Shown one piece after another: positions 17,400 through 26,503 of a stretch of DNA of 64,000 nucleotides. The translations under genes were made by a program, and so were the position numbers. The stretch's first letter is position 1. Every line of letters begins with the position of its first letter. The stretch spans positions 1,820,891 through 1,884,890 of the forward strand of contig NZ_CP132480.1 in the NCBI RefSeq assembly GCF_030770395.1, given 5' to 3'. Below the pieces are notes generated by a model that ran no database searches, had not been told where the DNA came from, and saw only the letters and a list, made by a program, of their open reading frames with translations. This DNA is from Telluria beijingensis. GTDB taxonomy: Bacteria; Pseudomonadota; Gammaproteobacteria; Burkholderiales; Burkholderiaceae_D.

Positions 17400-17973
17400 T
17401 TTTACACAGGGGCGCGCTCCATCGGCCCCGCTCAATGCAAATTCGATGGAAAGTAACGTGTACGCACATTCTTGCGCCGGTCAGGGTTGCACCTGCAGTT
17501 GTAATCGGGTTGTGCGCAAGAATGCAGGATTGGATTGTCAGGATTCTTAAGGATAAGTACCGGCAAGCAAATCTTGCTTGCCGGGTGATGGTGTCGATAA
17601 CGCTTGTCGTTTTCGCCGGGCTGGACGCACGACCGATCCTCGAGACTTGTGAGTAAGGCTGTCTTTTCGCCTCCAGGTCCTGGATTCGTCGGCTTCTGGC
17701 CGGGCTGGTGTTAGTACGCCCCCTCGCTCCGCTGTGCCGCCCCAACGTGGCGGCAGGCGGCCAGCGCAGGTCGCGGCGTGCGTGGACAATGACGTTCGGC
17801 CCCACGGCGCCCTGTTGCGGCAACGATGCGTGTGCACCCAGTGTTCACCCTTCGTTGTATCGCACGCCCGGGCATTCCCCCCTCCTGGTCTCCCATCCCC
17901 GCATACATCCCTGTAGCTGCGCCGCCCGCGAGGGCGGCCATCACACGGCCCCCGGGTCGCGGAGTTTATAAAA
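17400..17973 (+). promoter_or_regulatory. Long structured 5' leader of rne
   Basis: The 674-base gap between rluC and rne (17300-17973) has no credible gene. It contains three strong inverted repeats: CATTCTTGCGC (17467-17477) pairing with GCGCAAGAATG (17514-17524), an 11-bp stem; CCGGCAAGCAA, ATC, TTGCTTGCCGG (17560-17584), an 11-bp hairpin; and GCCGCCC, GCGA, GGGCGGC (17921-17938), a stem capped by a GNRA tetraloop 35 bases before the rne ATG. In E. coli, RNase E controls its own mRNA through structures in a leader of about 360 bases; a comparable role here is inferred from position and structure only. Confidence 0.6.
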
Positions 17974-20900
17974 ATGAAACGTATGTTGTTTAACGCTACG
18001 CAGCAAGAGGAGCTGCGCGTAGCGATTGTCGACGGCCAAAAACTGATCGACATCGATATCGAGACCGCCGGTCGCGAGCAACGCAAGTCGAATATCTACA
18101 AGGGTGTCATCACCCGCATCGAACCCTCCCTCGAAGCCTGCTTCGTCTCCTACGGCGAAGACCGCCACGGATTCCTCCCCTTCAAAGAAGTCGCCCGCTC
18201 GTATTTCCGCGAGGGTGTCGACGTGCGCAACTGCACCATCAAGGAGGCGCTGAAGGAAGGCCAGGAAATCATGGTCCAGGTCGAGAAAGAAGAGCGCGGT
18301 AACAAGGGCGCGGCCCTGACCTCGTTCATCTCGCTGGCCGGCCGCTACCTGGTCCTGATGCCGAACAATCCGCGCGGCGGCGGCGTCTCGCGCCGGGTCG
18401 AAGGCGAAGAACGCCAGGAACTGCGCGAAACCATGGACAAGCTCGACCTGCCGCAAGGCATGTCGGTGATCGCCCGCACCGCCGGCATCGGCCGCACCGT
18501 GGAAGAGCTGCAGTGGGACCTGAACTACCTGATGCAACTGTGGCGCGCGATCGAAGGCGCCGGCAAGTCGGCCCCGGGCGCCTTCCTGATCTACCAGGAA
18601 TCGTCGCTCGTCATCCGCGCCATCCGCGACTACTTCCAGCCGGACATCGGCGAAGTGCTGATCGATACCGACGACATCTACGAGCAGGCCCAGCAGTTCA
18701 TGAGCCACGTGATGCCCGACATGGCGCACCGCGTGAAGCGCTATAGCGACGACGTGCCGCTGTTCTCGCGCTTCCAGATCGAACACCAGATCGAAACCGC
18801 CTACGCGCGCACCGTGCCGCTGCCATCGGGCGGCGCGATCGTGATCGACCATACCGAAGCCCTGGTCTCGATCGACGTCAACTCGGCCCGCGCGACCCGC
18901 GGCTCGGATATCGAAACGACCGCCTTCAACACCAACTGCGAAGCGGCCGACGAAGTGGCCCGCCAGCTGCGCCTGCGCGACCTGGGCGGCCTGATCGTGA
19001 TCGACTTCATCGACATGGAAGTGGCCAAGAACCAGCGCGAAGTCGAGCAGCGCCTCAAGGATGCCCTGCACCACGACCGTGCACGGGTCCAGATGGGCAA
19101 GATCTCGCGCTTCGGCCTGATGGAACTGTCGCGCCAGCGCCTGCGTCCTTCGCTGTCCGAAGGCTCGCACGTGACCTGCCCGCGCTGCTCGGGCACCGGC
19201 CACATCCGTGATACCGAATCGTCGGCCCTGCAAGTCCTGCGTATCATCCAGGAAGAGGCCATGAAGGAGAATTCGGCCGCGATCCACGTCCAGGTGCCGG
19301 TCGACGTCGCCGCCTTCCTGCTCAACGAGAAGCGTGGCGAAGTGCTCAAGATCGAGAACCGCCACCGCATCACCGTGATCCTGATCCCGAACAAGCACCT
19401 GGACACGCCGCACTACAAGCTCGAGCGCATCAAGCACGACGATCCGCGCCTGGAAGACGCGCACGCCAGCTATGCGATGGCCGAATCGGCCGACACCGAC
19501 ATGGCCTACGCCAAGCGTCAGAAAGAAGAAGCCAAGCCGCGCCAGGAAGCAGTGGTCAAGACCATCACCCCGGCCCAGCCGGCGCCGGTGGTCGACCGCA
19601 GCGAAGCGGCCAAGTCGGCAGCCGCCGCTGCTGTCAAGCCGGCGGCCGCGCCGGTGGCGCCTCCTGCCCCTGCGCCAGTCGAGAAGAAAGGTTTCTTCGC
19701 CCGTCTGCGCGACCTCTTCTTCGGCGAGCCGGAAGCGCCGGCGCCAGCCCCGGTCGTGGTCGAGAAGCCGGCCGCGCCTGCGCCGGCCGAGCGCGGCGAT
19801 CGCAACAACCGCAACAAGGGTGGCCGCAACGGCGGCCGCAACGGCGAACGTGGCGCCAAGCCAAGCCGTGAGCGCGAAGAGCGCGAGGCGGTTGCCACCA
19901 CCATCGCCAAGGGCGCGCCAGGCGAGGAATCGGCCAAGGCGCCGCAGGGCGACGAGGCCCGCGAAGGCCGCCAGCCGCGCCAGCCACGCGAACGCAAGCC
20001 GCGCGAACCGCGTGAACCGCGCGAGCAGGTCGAAGGCGCCGTGCGCGTCGAGGGCGCCGAGCGTCCGGAACGCGGCGAGCGCAAGGAGCGTCAACCGCGC
20101 CAGCCGCGCGAGCGCACCGAACGCGTCGAACGCACCACCCAGGTCATCGAAGCCAAGCTGGACGAGGTGAACGTCACCCAGACCGTGGCCAGCGCCACCG
20201 TCGCCGTGACCACCAATGGTCCGGAAGGCAGCCAGGAAGTCGTGCAGCAGGTCGTCAAGTCGGTGACCACGATCGGCCCGGACAGCGAGGAAATCGAAGA
20301 CGGCGACGAGCCGCGCCGCCGCCGCCGCCGCGGTGGCCGCAACCGCAACCGCCGCGACCGCGACCAGCTCGAGGGCAGCGAAGCGCTGGAAGGTTCCGAC
20401 GAAGCGCCGGCATTCACCCCGGTAGCCGATGAAGAAGCGGCCAAGGTCGCCGCCGCCGCCAAGGCCGCGAAGACCAGGCCGGCCCGTGCTGCGGCACAGG
20501 ATGCGTGGCCGTTCCCGACCGCGGCGTCGGTGGCTGCGGAGAAGGCGGCGCAAGAGAAGGCTGCCGCTCCTGAAGCTGCGCCAGCGCCTGCTCCGGCTGC
20601 TGCTCCTGCGCCTGTCGAAGCGGCTGCACCGGCGCCGGTTGCCGCCGAGCCGATCCCGTTCCCGACTGCAGCCTCGGTTGCAGCCGAGCAGAACATGTTC
20701 CCGACCGCGGCATCGGTGGCCGCTGCACGTGCGGCGGCCGAGCAGGCTGCGGCGCCTGAAGCGGCGCCAGCCCCTGCTCCGGCTCCGGTCGAGCAGGTTG
20801 CTCCAGCCCCTGTGGTCGAGACCGCGCCAGTGACCGAACCGGTTGCCGCATCGGCAGTCGAAACGGCGCCGGCAGCCGCGCCGGCCATCACCGTCGCGCC

Positions 20901-21165
20901 GACGCCAGTCGCCGCACCGGCGGCCAGCGCACCGGCTCCGGGCGCCGCCCTGGCTGCTGCGCCGGCGGCACCGACCGCGGCGCCGGCCAAGCTGGAAGAA
21001 GTGCTGGCCCAGGCCGGCCTGCAACTGGCCTCGACCGACCCTGAAAAACTGCGCGCCGCCCAGGAAGCCGCAGTGGCAGCCCCGGTCCGCCTGGGCCGCG
21101 CCCGCAAGCCGGTCGTGGCGCCGGTCGACGAGCCGCTGGTGCAGGTCGATACCACGCGCCAGTAA
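17974..21165 (+). CDS. rne: Ribonuclease E
   Basis: Essential endoribonuclease that starts mRNA decay, processes rRNA and tRNA, and scaffolds the degradosome at the membrane. The catalytic half (residues 1 to about 500) has the S1 domain ([20 protein letters not shown]), catalytic Asp residues at about D301 ([10 protein letters not shown]) and D344 ([12 protein letters not shown]), and the Zn-link CPRC at 402-405. The C-terminal half (about 500-1063) is disordered: an amphipathic helix [12 protein letters not shown] (573-584) that probably binds the membrane, Arg/Gly/Glu-rich RNA-binding tracts, and a long Ala/Pro tail with three copies of FPTAASVAA (847, 896, 909). Long antisense readings across it are shadows. 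Confidence 0.97.
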   Translation: MKRMLFNATQQEELRVAIVDGQKLIDIDIETAGREQRKSNIYKGVITRIEPSLEACFVSYGEDRHGFLPFKEVARSYFREGVDVRNCTIKEALKEGQEIMVQVEKEERGNKGAALTSFISLAGRYLVLMPNNPRGGGVSRRVEGEERQELRETMDKLDLPQGMSVIARTAGIGRTVEELQWDLNYLMQLWRAIEGAGKSAPGAFLIYQESSLVIRAIRDYFQPDIGEVLIDTDDIYEQAQQFMSHVMPDMAHRVKRYSDDVPLFSRFQIEHQIETAYARTVPLPSGGAIVIDHTEALVSIDVNSARATRGSDIETTAFNTNCEAADEVARQLRLRDLGGLIVIDFIDMEVAKNQREVEQRLKDALHHDRARVQMGKISRFGLMELSRQRLRPSLSEGSHVTCPRCSGTGHIRDTESSALQVLRIIQEEAMKENSAAIHVQVPVDVAAFLLNEKRGEVLKIENRHRITVILIPNKHLDTPHYKLERIKHDDPRLEDAHASYAMAESADTDMAYAKRQKEEAKPRQEAVVKTITPAQPAPVVDRSEAAKSAAAAAVKPAAAPVAPPAPAPVEKKGFFARLRDLFFGEPEAPAPAPVVVEKPAAPAPAERGDRNNRNKGGRNGGRNGERGAKPSREREEREAVATTIAKGAPGEESAKAPQGDEAREGRQPRQPRERKPREPREPREQVEGAVRVEGAERPERGERKERQPRQPRERTERVERTTQVIEAKLDEVNVTQTVASATVAVTTNGPEGSQEVVQQVVKSVTTIGPDSEEIEDGDEPRRRRRRGGRNRNRRDRDQLEGSEALEGSDEAPAFTPVADEEAAKVAAAAKAAKTRPARAAAQDAWPFPTAASVAAEKAAQEKAAAPEAAPAPAPAAAPAPVEAAAPAPVAAEPIPFPTAASVAAEQNMFPTAASVAAARAAAEQAAAPEAAPAPAPAPVEQVAPAPVVETAPVTEPVAASAVETAPAAAPAITVAPTPVAAPAASAPAPGAALAAAPAAPTAAPAKLEEVLAQAGLQLASTDPEKLRAAQEAAVAAPVRLGRARKPVVAPVDEPLVQVDTTRQ

Positions 21166-21191
21166 TCCAGTTAGTCGACTGCCCCAACCCG

Positions 21192-21216
21192 TCGTTACTG
21201 CCACTGGCAGTAACGA
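21192..21216 (+). terminator. Hairpin after rne
   Basis: TCGTTACTGCCA and TGGCAGTAACGA form a near-perfect hairpin 26 bases after the rne stop. No U-run follows directly; instead a family B repeat pair begins. The two together may end or protect the rne transcript. Confidence 0.45.
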
Positions 21217-21217
21217 C

Positions 21218-21298
21218 TTCCCGCGCAGGCGGGAACCCAAGTTTGCCAGCGCTGCCACAGTGCTGATAACTTAGGTTCCCGCCTCCGCGGGAACGACG
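21218..21298. repeat. Family B inverted repeat pair after rne
   Basis: Two units in opposite orientation: 21218-21243 (TTCCCGCGCAGGCGGGAA then CCCAAGTTT) and 21268-21298 (AACTTAGG then TTCCCGCCTCCGCGGGAA, CGACG). Each has an inner GC palindrome, and the pair can also fold on itself. An almost identical pair lies at 40873-40976. Positions 21299-21395 up to moaA hold only a T-rich stretch with no motif that I recognise. Confidence 0.75.
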
Positions 21299-21395
21299 TT
21301 TTTGGCAGTGCCGAAAACATCGTTTTTGGGCTGACGAAAAAGCATCACCTCATTGGGTACGGGCAGCTTCATCCGCCCCGTGCTATCGTACTGAA

Positions 21396-22508
21396 ATGGC
21401 TGAAAAAATCATTCTGATCAATGACCTGCGCGCATCCACGCTACAGGTCCCGGCCGTGCTTGCCCCTCCGACCGGCCTGCTGGGCGACGCGCTCGGGCGG
21501 CCCCTGCACGACCTGCGCATCTCGGTCACCGACCGCTGCAACTTCCGCTGCGTCTACTGCATGCCGAAGGAAGTGTTCGACAAGGATTACCAATACCTGC
21601 CGCATGGCGACCTGCTGTCGTTCGAGGAAATCGCGCGCGTTGCCCGGCTGTTCATCGCCCACGGCGTCGAGAAGCTGCGCCTGACCGGCGGCGAGCCGCT
21701 GCTGCGCAAGAATCTCGAGCGCCTGGTGGCGATGCTGCGCGCGCTGCCCACGCCCAGCGGGCGGCCGCTCGACCTGACGCTGACCACCAATGGCTCGCTG
21801 CTGGCGCGCAAGGCGCAAGCCCTCAAGGACGCCGGCCTGGACCGCGTCACGGTCTCGCTCGACGCGCTCGACGACAAGGTGTTTCGCAGCATGAACGACG
21901 TCGACTTCGCCGTCGCCGACGTCTTGCACGGCATCGACGCCGCCCACGCGGCCGGCCTGGGACCGGTGAAGGTCAATATGGTGGTCAAGGGCGGCACCAA
22001 CGACGACCAGATCCTGCCGATGGCGCGCCACTTCAAGGGCTCGCCCACGATCCTGCGCTTCATCGAGTTCATGGACGTCGGCGCCTCGAATGGCTGGAAT
22101 ATGCACGACGTCGTGCCGTCGCACGAGGTGGTGCGGCGCATCTCGGCCGAGCTGCCCCTGGCGCCAGTCGCGGCCAACTACAGCGGCGAGACCGCTTCGC
22201 GCTGGCGCTACCTCGATGGCGGCGGCGAGATCGGCGTGATCTCCAGCGTCACCCAGGCCTTCTGCGGCGACTGCTCGCGCCTGCGCCTGTCGACCGAGGG
22301 CAAGCTGTACACCTGCCTGTTCGCCACCCGCGGCCACGACCTGCGCGCGCTGCTGCGCGAGGGGCGCAGCGACCTCGAACTCTCCGGCGCCATTGCCCAG
22401 CTGTGGCGCGGGCGGGCCGACCGCTATTCCGAAACCCGCACGGCGGAGACGGGCATCGGGCAGCGCGACGGCGCGCGCAAGGTTGAAATGTCCTATATCG
22501 GCGGTTGA
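21396..22508 (+). CDS. moaA: GTP 3',8-cyclase MoaA
   Basis: Radical SAM enzyme that begins molybdenum cofactor synthesis by cyclising GTP, with MoaC completing the step to cPMP. The 370-residue product carries the N-terminal cluster [13 protein letters not shown] (C48, C52, C55), the SAM-binding [10 protein letters not shown], and the second [4Fe-4S] site [20 protein letters not shown]. The C-terminal GG needed for activity is present (SYIGG). The N-terminal stretch of about 30 residues before [12 protein letters not shown] is longer than in E. coli MoaA. The MobA-MoeA gene begins 19 bases downstream, so the two are probably co-transcribed. Confidence 0.95.
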   Translation: MAEKIILINDLRASTLQVPAVLAPPTGLLGDALGRPLHDLRISVTDRCNFRCVYCMPKEVFDKDYQYLPHGDLLSFEEIARVARLFIAHGVEKLRLTGGEPLLRKNLERLVAMLRALPTPSGRPLDLTLTTNGSLLARKAQALKDAGLDRVTVSLDALDDKVFRSMNDVDFAVADVLHGIDAAHAAGLGPVKVNMVVKGGTNDDQILPMARHFKGSPTILRFIEFMDVGASNGWNMHDVVPSHEVVRRISAELPLAPVAANYSGETASRWRYLDGGGEIGVISSVTQAFCGDCSRLRLSTEGKLYTCLFATRGHDLRALLREGRSDLELSGAIAQLWRGRADRYSETRTAETGIGQRDGARKVEMSYIGG

Positions 22509-22527
22509 TTCTTAGCGGCTAAAAAAT

Positions 22528-24411
22528 ATGGAACAAGGAATGATCAGCGGACTGGTACTGGCGGGCGGCCGCGGCTCGCGCATGGGCAATGTCGACAAGG
22601 GCTCGCAGCCCTTCCGGTCGAAGACCATGGTCGAGCACGTGCTGGCGCGCCTGCGGCCGCAAGTCGGACCGGTGGCGATCAGCGCCAACCGCAATCTCGA
22701 TTTCTACCGCGCTTTCGACGTGATGGTGCTGCCGGACGAGATGGCGGACTATCCAGGCCCGCTGGCCGGCCTCGAGGTCGGCCTGCGCCACTGCGCCACG
22801 CCCTACCTGCTGGCGGTGCCCTGCGATTCGCCCTTCCTGCCGGATGACCTGGCTGCGCGCCTGCTTGCCGCGCTGGAAGAAGCGGACGCCGACGTCGCCT
22901 ACGCCGCGACCCGGGAAGCCGGCATGCGCGTCCAGCCGCATCCCGTATTCTGCCTGGTGCGCGCGGACCGGCTGCCCGCGCTGTCCGCCTACCTGGCCGA
23001 AGGCGGCCGCCGCGTCGACGGCTGGTACCGCGACCTGAACGCGGTCGAAGTCATCTTCGACGATGCCGACGCCTTCCGCAACATCAACACCCTGGACGAG
23101 CTGCGCGACCTGGACGACACGACGCCGCCCTTCCCCGCCAGCCTGGCCCAGGTAGCCAGCTGCATCGACGGCTACGATCCCGACGCCCTGCGCGTGCAGG
23201 ACGCCCAGCGCATCATCCGCGACTTCGTGCAGCCGGCGCGGGCGGTCGAGATGGTGGCCTTGCGTTCATCGCTCGGCCGCGTACTGGCGCGCGACCTGGT
23301 CTCGCCGATCAACGTGCCGGCGCACGACAACTCGGCCATGGACGGTTACGCGCTGCGCGGCGGCGACCTGCCTCTTGAGGGCACCGTGACATTAAACGTG
23401 GTCGGCGTCGCCTATGCCGGCAAGCCGCTGGACATCGAGGTGGCCGCCGGTGAATGCGTGCGCATCATGACCGGTGGCGTGATACCGGCAGGCTGCGACA
23501 GCGTGCTGCCGCAGGAATTCGCCGAGAGCACGACCGACGATAGCGTGACCTTGCGCGCCGGCGCCATCCGGCCAGGGGACAACCGCCGCCTGGCAGGCGA
23601 AGACCTGAAGGCCGGCAGCGCCGCCTTGCGCGCCGGCCGCATCATCCGTCCGGCCGACCTGGGCCTGTGCGCCTCGCTCGGCTTTGCGGAGATTCCCGTG
23701 CAGCGCCGCCTGCGGGTGGCGTTCTTCTCGACCGGCGACGAGCTGCGCTCGATCGGAGAAAATCTCGACGAAGGTTGCGTGTACGACAGCAACCGCTACA
23801 CGATCTACGGCATGCTGCAACGGCTGGGCTGCGAGATCGTCGACATGGGCGTGGTGCGCGACAGCCCCGAAGCGCTGGAAGAAGCGCTGCGCACCGCCTG
23901 CGAGAATGCCGACGCGATCATTACCTCGGGCGGCGTGTCGGTCGGCGCGGCCGACTATACGAAACAGGTGATGGGCCAGTTGGGCGACGTGACGTTCTGG
24001 AAGATCGGCATGCGTCCGGGCCGGCCGCTGGCTTTTGGCCGGGTCTCGTCCAACGGCCGCAGCGCGTTTTTATTCGGCCTGCCGGGCAATCCGGTGGCGG
24101 TGATGGTGTCCTTCTACTTCTTCGCGCGCGAGGCGCTGCTGCGCATGATGGGGGCCGAGGCGCCGCTGCCGCTGCTGCGGGCGCGCTCGAGCGACGCGAT
24201 CCGCAAGAAGCCGGGGCGGACCGAATACCAGCGCGGGATCGTTGCGCGTGGAAAGGATGGGGAGCCCGAGGTGCGCATCACCGGATCGCAGGGTTCGGGC
24301 ATCTTGCGCTCGATGTCCGAGGCGAATTGCATGGTGGTGTTGCATGATGGGCAGGGTAATGTCGCGGCGGGGGAGATGGTCGATATCTTGCCGTTTGAAG
24401 GGTTGTTCTGA
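22528..24411 (+). CDS. MobA-MoeA fusion: molybdenum cofactor guanylyltransferase and molybdotransferase
   Basis: One uninterrupted frame of 627 residues encodes two late molybdenum cofactor enzymes. Residues 1 to about 195 are MobA-like (LVLAGGRGSRMG nucleotide motif, VPCDSPFLPDDL, ending with NINTLDELRDLD), which attaches GMP. Residues about 209-627 are MoeA-like (RIIRDFVQPARAVE, INVPAHDNSAMDGYAL, SGGVSVGAADYTKQ, FGLPGNPVAVMVSF), which inserts molybdate into adenylated molybdopterin. The joint of about 13 residues (DDTTPPFPASLAQ) has neither stop nor start signals. Two starts are possible, 22528 (MEQGMISG) or 22540 (MISGLVLAGG). The two activities catalyse successive steps, so the fusion makes metabolic sense. 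Confidence 0.9.
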   Translation: MEQGMISGLVLAGGRGSRMGNVDKGSQPFRSKTMVEHVLARLRPQVGPVAISANRNLDFYRAFDVMVLPDEMADYPGPLAGLEVGLRHCATPYLLAVPCDSPFLPDDLAARLLAALEEADADVAYAATREAGMRVQPHPVFCLVRADRLPALSAYLAEGGRRVDGWYRDLNAVEVIFDDADAFRNINTLDELRDLDDTTPPFPASLAQVASCIDGYDPDALRVQDAQRIIRDFVQPARAVEMVALRSSLGRVLARDLVSPINVPAHDNSAMDGYALRGGDLPLEGTVTLNVVGVAYAGKPLDIEVAAGECVRIMTGGVIPAGCDSVLPQEFAESTTDDSVTLRAGAIRPGDNRRLAGEDLKAGSAALRAGRIIRPADLGLCASLGFAEIPVQRRLRVAFFSTGDELRSIGENLDEGCVYDSNRYTIYGMLQRLGCEIVDMGVVRDSPEALEEALRTACENADAIITSGGVSVGAADYTKQVMGQLGDVTFWKIGMRPGRPLAFGRVSSNGRSAFLFGLPGNPVAVMVSFYFFAREALLRMMGAEAPLPLLRARSSDAIRKKPGRTEYQRGIVARGKDGEPEVRITGSQGSGILRSMSEANCMVVLHDGQGNVAAGEMVDILPFEGLF

Positions 24412-24415
24412 CGAC

Positions 24416-24502
24416 GGTTGGACGCGTCGGCGGAAGCGCCGCTAACCCTACGATCATTGAACCGTCGTAGGGTTGGCGGCTTCGCCGCCGACGCGTCCAA
24501 CC
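24416..24502. repeat. Family A REP pair (BIME-like) downstream of the RAYT
   Basis: Two inverted units: 24416-24452 (GGTTGGACGCGTCGGC, imperfect stem, CTAACCCTACG) and 24466-24502 (CGTAGGGTTGGCGGC, TTC, GCCGCCGACGCGTCCAACC). The pair fills the gap between the mobA-moeA stop and the RAYT stop and can fold into one long hairpin, so it may also end both convergent transcripts. Confidence 0.85.
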
Positions 24503-24512
24503 AGCGCGTGAC

Positions 24513-25049
24513 TCACTCCAACTCCATCGCGCGTGCCTCATCCGTCCCACCCCAATCTATCGGATAAACCCCGTTCTCGACATACCGTTTGAACGACGAA
24601 TACTTCCACGACGCGGCGCACGCAGCCAGCCCGTGCTTGACCGGATTGTAATGAATATAGTCGACATGCTTTTCCATGTCGCGCTCATCCCGGATCCGGT
24701 GCTCCCAATATTTTCGTTGCCATATCGGCGCCTCTCGACGGCGCTGCTGGGCAGCCGTCACTACAACATCCCCATACGTCTCCCTGCATGCAAATGAAAC
24801 CTGATGCTTGATCTGGGACCACCGCGCCGGAAAGTTCACGTCTCCGTCGGGCAACGTCCAGATGCAGTGCAGATGGTCGGGCATCAGGACAATCGCATCG
24901 ATTTGAAAAGGCAGGCGAACATGAACACGTTCGAATGCAGCCCGTAGCGCGGCACGTACCGGCTCGTCGCACAGGATTGGGCGTCGCCGGTAGGTGACCA
25001 GGGTGAAAAAATAGGTGGTGCCGTCCAGGGCACGGCGGTAGCGGGCCAT
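24513..25049 (-). CDS. REP-associated tyrosine transposase (RAYT)
   Basis: Single-domain Y1 HUH transposase of the RAYT (TnpA-REP, IS200/IS605-related) group, 178 residues. The HUH motif is MPDHLHCIW (H59, H61), and the nucleophile region is HVDYIHYNPVKHGL (Tyr 131/134), diagnostic for RAYTs. RAYTs nick and move single-stranded REP hairpins of the same genome. Family A repeat units flank the gene on both sides (24416-24502 and 25104-25138), and more copies lie elsewhere in the window. Catalytic residues are intact and the frame is open, so it is probably functional. The start (MARYRRALDGTTYFFTLVTY) matches the family N terminus. Confidence 0.93.
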   Translation of the reverse strand: MARYRRALDGTTYFFTLVTYRRRPILCDEPVRAALRAAFERVHVRLPFQIDAIVLMPDHLHCIWTLPDGDVNFPARWSQIKHQVSFACRETYGDVVVTAAQQRRREAPIWQRKYWEHRIRDERDMEKHVDYIHYNPVKHGLAACAASWKYSSFKRYVENGVYPIDWGGTDEARAMELE

Positions 25050-25103
25050 ACCGGCATCGTAAGGAGGGGATTCAACGGGAAGGTGTGGCAGATCAAACGT
25101 GTG

Positions 25104-25138
25104 TTGAACGCGTCGGCGGCGGAGCCGCCAACCCTACG
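25104..25138. repeat. Family A REP unit upstream of the RAYT
   Basis: TTGAACGCGTCGGCGGC, loop GGA, GCCGCCAACCCTACGGG: the same unit as at 24466-24502 in inverted orientation, 55 bases before the RAYT start. With the pair on the other side it brackets the transposase gene. Confidence 0.85.
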
Positions 25139-25175
25139 GGCAGAAAGCCACGGTGCCCATCCCATGTATCACGGA

Positions 25176-26495
25176 TCAGTCGTCCCGCTCCAGGCCATCC
25201 GGCCCCAGCATCAATTGCGCCGCCTCGCTCGGCAACGCCTCCACCGACTTGAGCTTGCGCGCCATCTGGCGGCTGCGCACCTCGGCGCTTTCGATGTTCT
25301 TGGCCGCCTTTTCCAGGGTCAGCTTGGTGGTCGCCAGCACGTCGCCGAACTTGGTGAACTCGGTCTTCACCGCCCCCAGCACCTGCCACACCTCGGACGA
25401 ACGTTTTTCGAGGGCCAGGGTGCGGAAACCCATCTGCAGGCTGTTGAGCAGCGCGGCCAGCGTCGACGGGCCGGCGATCGTCACCCGCAGGGTGCGCTGC
25501 AGCTCGTCGGCCAGGCCGGGACGTCGCATCACCTCGGCGTACAGGCCCTCGGTGGGCAGGAACAGGATCGCGAAATCGGTGGTCTGCGGCGGCGACACGT
25601 ACTTGTCGCAGATGGTGCGCGCTTCATTGCGCACCGCGCGTTCCAGCTCGGCGCCGGCGCGCGCAACCCCCTCCAGGTCGGCCACGTCGGCCGCCGCCAG
25701 CAGGCGCTCGTACTGCTCTTTCGGGAACTTGGCGTCGATCGGCAGCCACAGCGGCGCGCCACCGTCGACCACGCCCGGCAGCCTGATCGCGAATTCCACG
25801 CGCGCGTTCGATCCCGCCACCGTTTCGACGTTCTTGGCGTACTGGTCGACCGTGAGCACCTGCTCCAGCAGCATCTCGAGCTGCACTTCGCCCCAGGTGC
25901 CGCGGGTCTTGACGTTGGTGAGCACGCGCTTCAGGTCCCCCACGCCGATCGCCAGCTGCTGCATCTCGCCCAGGCCCTGGTGCACTTTTTCGAGCCGCTC
26001 CGACACCTGGCGGAACGATTCGGACAGGCGCGTCTCCAGGGTCGCATGCAGTTTTTCGTCGACCGTCTGGCGCATCTCTTCCAGGCGTTTCGCGTTATCG
26101 CTTTGCAGGTCGCGGATCTTGGTTTCCAGCGTAGTGCGCACTTCCAGCATGCGCTGGGCGTTCGATTCGGTGAGGTTGCCAAGGGTCTGCTGCAGCGTGT
26201 CGGCGAAGCGCTTCAGCGCGCGCGCCTGTTCTTCGCGGCCGCTGCTCGAATGCAGCTGCATCTGCTGGCGCATGCTGTCCAGTTGCTGGACGGTAGAGTT
26301 GTGATACTGGGCCAGGTGGCCGGCCAGTTCCTGGCGGGTCGATTGCGCGCTCGATTGCAGCTCTTGCCGCAGCTCGCGTTCCAGGCGTTCGACGTGGTTG
26401 CCGTCGCCGCTGCTGCGCATGCGCACCAGGACCGCGACCAGAAGGCCGGTCACAATGACGAGGCCCACCAGGATGAGGATGTCGGCAACGGTCAT
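25176..26495 (-). CDS. rmuC: DNA recombination protein RmuC
   Basis: RmuC-family protein, linked in E. coli to limiting inversions between short inverted repeats; the domain is related to nucleases. The 439-residue protein has an N-terminal membrane anchor (ILILVGLVIVTGLLVAVLVR), a long coiled coil (about residues 35-170, QQLDSMRQQMQLHSSSGREE and similar), and the RmuC domain from about 185 (KRVLTNVKTRGTWGEVQLEM, VDAKFP-type segment LPIDAKFPKEQYERLL, and FLPTEGLYAEVM). It lies directly beside the RAYT and its repeats, and 8 bases after the globin gene. Confidence 0.93.
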   Translation of the reverse strand: MTVADILILVGLVIVTGLLVAVLVRMRSSGDGNHVERLERELRQELQSSAQSTRQELAGHLAQYHNSTVQQLDSMRQQMQLHSSSGREEQARALKRFADTLQQTLGNLTESNAQRMLEVRTTLETKIRDLQSDNAKRLEEMRQTVDEKLHATLETRLSESFRQVSERLEKVHQGLGEMQQLAIGVGDLKRVLTNVKTRGTWGEVQLEMLLEQVLTVDQYAKNVETVAGSNARVEFAIRLPGVVDGGAPLWLPIDAKFPKEQYERLLAAADVADLEGVARAGAELERAVRNEARTICDKYVSPPQTTDFAILFLPTEGLYAEVMRRPGLADELQRTLRVTIAGPSTLAALLNSLQMGFRTLALEKRSSEVWQVLGAVKTEFTKFGDVLATTKLTLEKAAKNIESAEVRSRQMARKLKSVEALPSEAAQLMLGPDGLERDD

Positions 26496-26503
26496 GGCGG
26501 CGC

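Noticed and set aside
17941..21258. A 1105-codon minus-strand reading opposite rne
   Set aside because: Arg/Gly/Leu-rich shadow of the RNase E gene; no motif, no ribosome site, and rne is certain.
21299..21395. Molybdenum cofactor riboswitch before moaA
   Set aside because: Only about 97 bases lie between the repeat pair and moaA, and I see no conserved Moco-element stems; a covariance-model search would decide.
22528..24411. The MobA-MoeA fusion as two genes split by an unseen frameshift
   Set aside because: Both halves are in the same frame without any stop or shift; the fusion is read directly from the sequence, though a sequencing error that removed a stop cannot be excluded.
24466..24502. 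Repeat pair after mobA-moeA as an ordinary terminator only
   Set aside because: There is no U-run and the same unit with the same tail occurs at many unrelated places, so a mobile REP element explains it better, even if it also ends transcription.
25104..25138. Terminal inverted repeats of a classical DDE insertion sequence
   Set aside because: The neighbouring enzyme is a Y1 HUH transposase, there is no target-site duplication, and the repeats are stem-loops dispersed without the gene.
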